A stretch of DNA of 8,645 bases from Chloroflexota bacterium. Lineage in GTDB: Bacteria > Chloroflexota > Dormibacteria > CF-121. Both the position numbers and the translations under genes were made by a program. The stretch spans positions 1 through 8,645 of the forward strand of contig VBFX01000052.1 in NCBI GenBank assembly GCA_005889395.1, in the 5' to 3' direction. The notes below the pieces were generated by a model. The model ran no database searches. It was not told where the DNA came from and was given only the letters and a program-made list of their open reading frames with translations. Below are positions 6,342-8,645 of this stretch, in pieces. The stretch's first letter is position 1; every line of letters starts with the position of its first letter.

Positions 6342-6365
6342 CGCCACCTCCTCCTTTGGGCTTCG

Positions 6366-6371
6366 ATTTTA
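6366..6371 (-). promoter_or_regulatory. Possible -10 element for the glpP pair
   Basis: TAAAAT on the minus strand (five of six matches to TATAAT), 25 nt before the glpP ATG. No convincing -35 sits 16-18 bp upstream, where the direct repeat lies instead, so an activator may be needed or the match may be chance. Confidence 0.3.
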
Positions 6372-6383
6372 CGAGGAGGCAGC

Positions 6384-6412
6384 CCCTTTCCACGCTGGGG
6401 GCGGCTATTTCC
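6384..6412 (+). repeat. 29-nt direct repeat, copy 1
   Basis: Begins CCCTTTCCA and ends GGGGGCGGCTATTTCC. Copy 2 (6419-6447) differs at two of 29 positions. The two copies start 35 nt apart, roughly 3.3 helical turns, in the glpP/ptsH divergent intergenic region. GGGCGGC of copy 1 (6399-6405) can also pair with GCCGCCC (6415-6421). Tandem operator sites or part of a dispersed repeat family are both possible. Confidence 0.75.
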
Positions 6413-6418
6413 TCGCCG

Positions 6419-6447
6419 CCCTTTCCAAGCCGGGGGCGGCTATTTCC
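6419..6447 (+). repeat. 29-nt direct repeat, copy 2
   Basis: Second copy of the repeat at 6384-6412, separated from it by 6 nt, with AAGCC in place of ACGCT in the middle. Its right end runs into CCCTTGACC, a possible -35 for ptsH. Confidence 0.75.
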
Positions 6448-6448
6448 C

Positions 6449-6477
6449 TTGACCGGATGCGCTCCGGGTCGCAGACT
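6449..6477 (+). promoter_or_regulatory. Weak candidate promoter for ptsHI
   Basis: TTGACC (6449-6454) matches five of six -35 bases. At a 17-bp spacing stands CAGACT, only three of six -10 bases. It is positioned sensibly before the ptsH ribosome site, but the -10 is poor. Confidence 0.3.
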
Positions 6478-6505
6478 ACGGCATGCAAGGAGGCGAGGCG
6501 AGGCG

Positions 6506-6772
6506 ATTACCGAACGTCCGCTCACGATCACGAACAAGGTCGGCCTGCATGCGCGGCCGGCGGCGCTCTTCGTGCAGACCGCCGCGCGGTTCAAAGACAC
6601 GAGGATCGAGGTCGTGAAAGATGGCACCGTCCGGGACGCGAAAAGCATGCTTGGCGTACTGACCCTCGGCGTGAGTCAGGGGACGACGATCCTGGTGCGC
6701 GCCGAGGGGCCGCAAGCGGACGAGGCCATCGCGGCGCTGTCCGACCTCGTCGACCGCGACTTTGGCGAGTAG
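6506..6772 (+). CDS. ptsH: Phosphocarrier protein HPr (apparent ATT start)
   Basis: Small PTS carrier that receives phosphate from PEP via enzyme I on a histidine and hands it to EIIA-type domains, including the DhaM component of PTS-type DHA kinases. The motif TNKVGLHARPAALFV carries the active-site histidine. Counting from the ATT at 6506 this is His15, the canonical number, and the length is 88 aa, the canonical size. Ser47 in AKSMLGV sits at the regulatory Ser46 position of Gram-positive HPr. No ATG, GTG or TTG lies in frame near the start; the nearest upstream TTG (6449) precedes the Shine-Dalgarno AAGGAGG (6487-6493). ATT after AGGCG repeats is thus the best start, a rare codon known from infC, unless a base is miscalled. 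It overlaps ptsI by 11 nt. Confidence 0.88.
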   Translation: MTERPLTITNKVGLHARPAALFVQTAARFKDTRIEVVKDGTVRDAKSMLGVLTLGVSQGTTILVRAEGPQADEAIAALSDLVDRDFGE

Positions 6773-7241
6773 TCCCACGCGAGCGGTCCTTCGAGGGATT
6801 GCCGCAGCGCCCGGGCGAGTCGTCGCGCCGGTGTGGCGCTGGAGTACGGTGCTCCAGGGCCAGGCAGCCATCGGGCTCTCGGGCGCGGAAGGCGTCGAGC
6901 AGTTGAGGCGCGCGATCGAACAGGTGAGGGCGGATCTCGCCGGCAAGACCGCGCGGCTTCAGTCGGCCGGCCTCACCGCGGAGTCGGGCATCCTCGAAGC
7001 GCAGGCGCTCATGCTCGATGACCCGGCCCTGGTCGATGGCGTTGCCGAGTTGATGGCACAGGGACGGCCGGCCGACGAGTCGGTCGCCAGCGCCATGGCG
7101 CCCTTTGCCGAGATGCTGCGCACCTCACCGGATCCGGTATTTCAGGCGCGTGCGGCCGATGTCGAGGATGTCATCGACCAATCTCGCACCCTCGCAGACA
7201 GCCGGACTCGACCGCGCGCTGGTGCTCGGATTCGCCACTGA
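6762..7241 (+). CDS. ptsI: PTS enzyme I, N-terminal part (frame broken)
   Basis: Enzyme I takes phosphate from PEP and passes it to HPr. This frame holds the start and the HPr-binding helical subdomain: LRGIAAAPGRV near the N-terminus, the helix with ILEAQALMLDDPAL, and FQARAADVEDV, the lead-in to the central linker. After about 7178 the reading turns into unrelated Arg-rich sequence and stops at 7241. The homologous continuation lies in another frame from about 7180. The expected segment with the end of the helical domain and the strand before DLTPS, about 29 residues, is absent from both frames. The TTG at 6762, overlapping ptsH by 11 nt, is the only start candidate near the conserved RGIA. 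Real pseudogene and assembly error are both open. Confidence 0.8.
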   Translation: MASSPTRAVLRGIAAAPGRVVAPVWRWSTVLQGQAAIGLSGAEGVEQLRRAIEQVRADLAGKTARLQSAGLTAESGILEAQALMLDDPALVDGVAELMAQGRPADESVASAMAPFAEMLRTSPDPVFQARAADVEDVIDQSRTLADSRTRPRAGARIRH

Positions 7242-8382
7242 GCAGGGAAGCGCCACGGCCCACACGGCCATCCTGGCCCGGGCGCTGGGCCTGCCCGCGG
7301 TGGTCGGCATCGCGGGCCTCGTCGATGCGGTCGAAGATGGACAGGCGGTGTTGCTCGACGGGGACGAGGGCACACTCGTGATCGACCCTTCAGCGGATCT
7401 CGTCGCAACCGTGCGTCCACCGGCTGACGCCGCCAGCGATGCCGAGCCGGCCATCACCCGCGATGGTCGCCGCATCGAGGTCGGCTGCAACGCGGCCGGC
7501 GTGGACGACGCTCGGCGCGCCGCCGCCGCGGGCGCCGACGGCATCGGCCTGCTGCGGAGCGAGTTCCTGTTCCTCGGTTCCGATCGCCTCCCGTCGGAGG
7601 ATGCGCAGGTCGCGGTCCTCGAAGAGGTCACCGCGGCGATGGGCGAGCGGCCTGTGATCTTGCGAACGCTCGACGTGGGGGCCGATAAACCGCTCCCGGC
7701 ACTGCCCCAACCCCACGAAGTCAACCCGGCGTTAGGCGTTCGCGGGCTGCGGCTGCAGCTCCTGCGGCGACCCGACCTGCTGCTCGACCAACTGCGCGCG
7801 GCGCTTCGCGTTTCGGCCAGGCATCCGCTCCGGCTGATGTTCCCGATGGTGTCCACGCTTGACGAAGTGCGCCAGGCGAAGGTCCTGCTCGAGCAGGCGA
7901 GGCGCGATGTCACCCCCAGCCCGGCTGATGGGACCGGCATGCAGGTCGGCATCATGATTGAGGTGCCGGCCGCGGCCATCGCCGCCGACGTGCTGGCCGC
8001 CGAGGTGGACTTCTTCAGCCTCGGCACTAACGATCTGACGCAATATCTCTTTGCGGCCGATCGCACCAACCCGGAGCTTGCTCCCCTCGCCGACAGCCTC
8101 CATCCGGCACTGCTGCGGATGGTCGACCAGGTGGTGAAGGCCGCGCACCGGCGCGATCGCTGGGTCGGTGTGTGCGGCGAGATGGCGAGCGATCTCTCGG
8201 CCGTGCCGCTGCTCGTGGGGCTGGGCATCGATGAGCTGAGCGTCCACCCACCGGCCGTTGCACGCGTCAAGGCCCTGGTGCGGCGACTCGAGGTCGCTGA
8301 ATGCACGCGGGTGGCTCGCGCGGCCCTCGAGCTGGATAGCGGCGCCGCCGTCCGTGGGCTGCTCGAGCAGGAGGGCCTCTAG
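7105..8382 (+). CDS. ptsI: PTS enzyme I, phospho-His and PEP-binding parts (downstream fragment)
   Basis: The open frame runs from a TTG at 7105, but homology begins only near 7180 (LAPSQTAGLDRALVLGF). The active-site His is codon 7261-7263 in GSATAHTAI, where most enzymes I have GGxTSH, so two neighbouring residues are altered. The PEP-binding barrel is complete: GLLRSEFLF, LRTLDVGADKPLP, VGIMIEVPAAA, DFFSLGTNDLTQY, and GVCGEMASD with the catalytic Cys at codon 8173-8175. It ends normally at 8382. Internal ATGs at 7159 and 7168 could start a protein lacking the HPr-binding subdomain, which would not be expected to serve HPr. Conservation of the barrel argues that any break is recent or artefactual. 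Confidence 0.82.
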   Translation: MPRCCAPHRIRYFRRVRPMSRMSSTNLAPSQTAGLDRALVLGFATEQGSATAHTAILARALGLPAVVGIAGLVDAVEDGQAVLLDGDEGTLVIDPSADLVATVRPPADAASDAEPAITRDGRRIEVGCNAAGVDDARRAAAAGADGIGLLRSEFLFLGSDRLPSEDAQVAVLEEVTAAMGERPVILRTLDVGADKPLPALPQPHEVNPALGVRGLRLQLLRRPDLLLDQLRAALRVSARHPLRLMFPMVSTLDEVRQAKVLLEQARRDVTPSPADGTGMQVGIMIEVPAAAIAADVLAAEVDFFSLGTNDLTQYLFAADRTNPELAPLADSLHPALLRMVDQVVKAAHRRDRWVGVCGEMASDLSAVPLLVGLGIDELSVHPPAVARVKALVRRLEVAECTRVARAALELDSGAAVRGLLEQEGL

Positions 8383-8457
8383 CAACAACGGGGTCCGGCG
8401 TATCAACTGCCCGATGCTCGAACCGATGCATTCGACGCCGGAGACTTCCGGGCCGCG

Positions 8458-8483
8458 CTTCGAACCGTTTCGAGGAATTTTTT
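8458..8483 (+). terminator. Probable ptsHI terminator
   Basis: A 7-bp stem (CTTCGAA 8458-8464 with TTCGAGG 8469-8475, including one G-U pair), loop CCGT, then AA and six T (8478-8483). The stem is short and AT-balanced, so its efficiency is uncertain, but it lies 75 nt after the ptsI stop in the right orientation. Confidence 0.5.
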
Positions 8484-8561
8484 GACTGTTGTCGCCTCTG
8501 CCTGAACACGCAACGTCCAAAAAGCCGAAACAATCAACCGCTTCGCGGCATAATTCGTTGG

Positions 8562-8645
8562 TTGCGCCCTGCCCGCCGGTTCGCCGGCTTCGTCCTGGCT
8601 AACGTCGTCCTTGGGCTCCTTTTGCCGGCATGCGTCAGCCCCGAG
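8562..8645 (+). CDS. Possible lipoprotein, 5' end only (cut by window edge)
   Basis: From the TTG at 8562 the frame reads as a bacterial lipoprotein signal: a basic n-region (MRPARR), a hydrophobic core (FAGFVLANVVLGLL) and a lipobox LLPAC with the Cys at residue 24, then VSPE at the edge. Such proteins are exported and lipid-anchored at the Cys. No Shine-Dalgarno is visible before the TTG. CATAAT (8549-8554) lies where a -10 would give a nearly leaderless message. Only 28 codons are seen, so function cannot be named. Confidence 0.45.
   Translation, partial: MRPARRFAGFVLANVVLGLLLPACVSPE

Noticed and set aside
6384..6447. Direct repeats considered as a minimal CRISPR array
   Set aside because: Only two copies with a 6-nt interval, far too short for a spacer, and no cas genes.
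6149..6505. Long N-terminal extension of HPr from a plus-strand start at 6149
   Set aside because: It would run antisense through glpP and across the intergenic repeats, precede the ptsH Shine-Dalgarno, and give HPr a 119-residue extension with no domain. The canonical protein begins at 6506.
7125..8306. Minus-strand open frame of 393 codons opposite ptsI
   Set aside because: Ser/Arg-rich low-complexity translation antisense to conserved enzyme I motifs. No start signals or homology seen.
8575..8588. GCCGG-TTCG-CCGGC hairpin as terminator
   Set aside because: No U-run follows on either strand, and it lies inside the probable lipoprotein coding start.

Overview
The window is a high-GC bacterial locus for uptake and phosphorylation of glycerol and dihydroxyacetone (DHA). 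It carries its own apparent antitermination control and a divergent pair of general PTS genes. Strong Shine-Dalgarno sites, a GlpP-type antiterminator (known from Firmicutes, Thermotogae and some deep-branching high-GC lineages) and GTG/TTG starts suggest a high-GC Gram-positive-like or Chloroflexota/Thermomicrobia-like organism. That placement is an inference, not a demonstration.

Minus strand, read right to left. Two tandem GlpP-family genes (6341-5724 and 5727-5146) overlap by a GTGA. They are followed by a consensus promoter (TTGACA, 17 bp, extended -10 TATGAA) whose -35 overlaps the second glpP stop. Next comes a leader with a 23-bp hairpin ending in a U-run, a classic intrinsic terminator placed before a gene and therefore an attenuator. 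Then follow glpF (glycerol facilitator), an unrecognised two-TM small protein, dhaK, dhaL, glpK and the 5' part of a GlpA-type glycerol-3-phosphate dehydrogenase that runs off the left edge. Spacing from glpF to glpK is 5-12 nt, so this is one operon. A hairpin-bearing 57-nt gap precedes glpA.

Plus strand. A 158-nt divergent intergenic region with two 29-nt direct repeats leads to ptsH (HPr), apparently started by ATT. ptsI (enzyme I) overlaps the end of ptsH. ptsI is broken: its N-terminal and C-terminal parts are in different frames and about 29 residues of the linker are missing. A weak terminator follows, then the first 28 codons of a probable lipoprotein at the right edge.

Proposed logic: GlpF admits glycerol and GlpK makes glycerol-3-phosphate (G3P). 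G3P should activate GlpP to let RNA polymerase pass the leader terminator, and GlpA oxidises G3P to DHAP. DhaK/DhaL also make DHAP, from DHA, using phosphate from PEP through EI, HPr and a DhaM protein. HPr and EI are encoded next door, but no DhaM is in the window. The most unusual points are the duplicated, diverged GlpP pair in front of its presumptive RNA target, the ATT-start HPr, and the disrupted ptsI.
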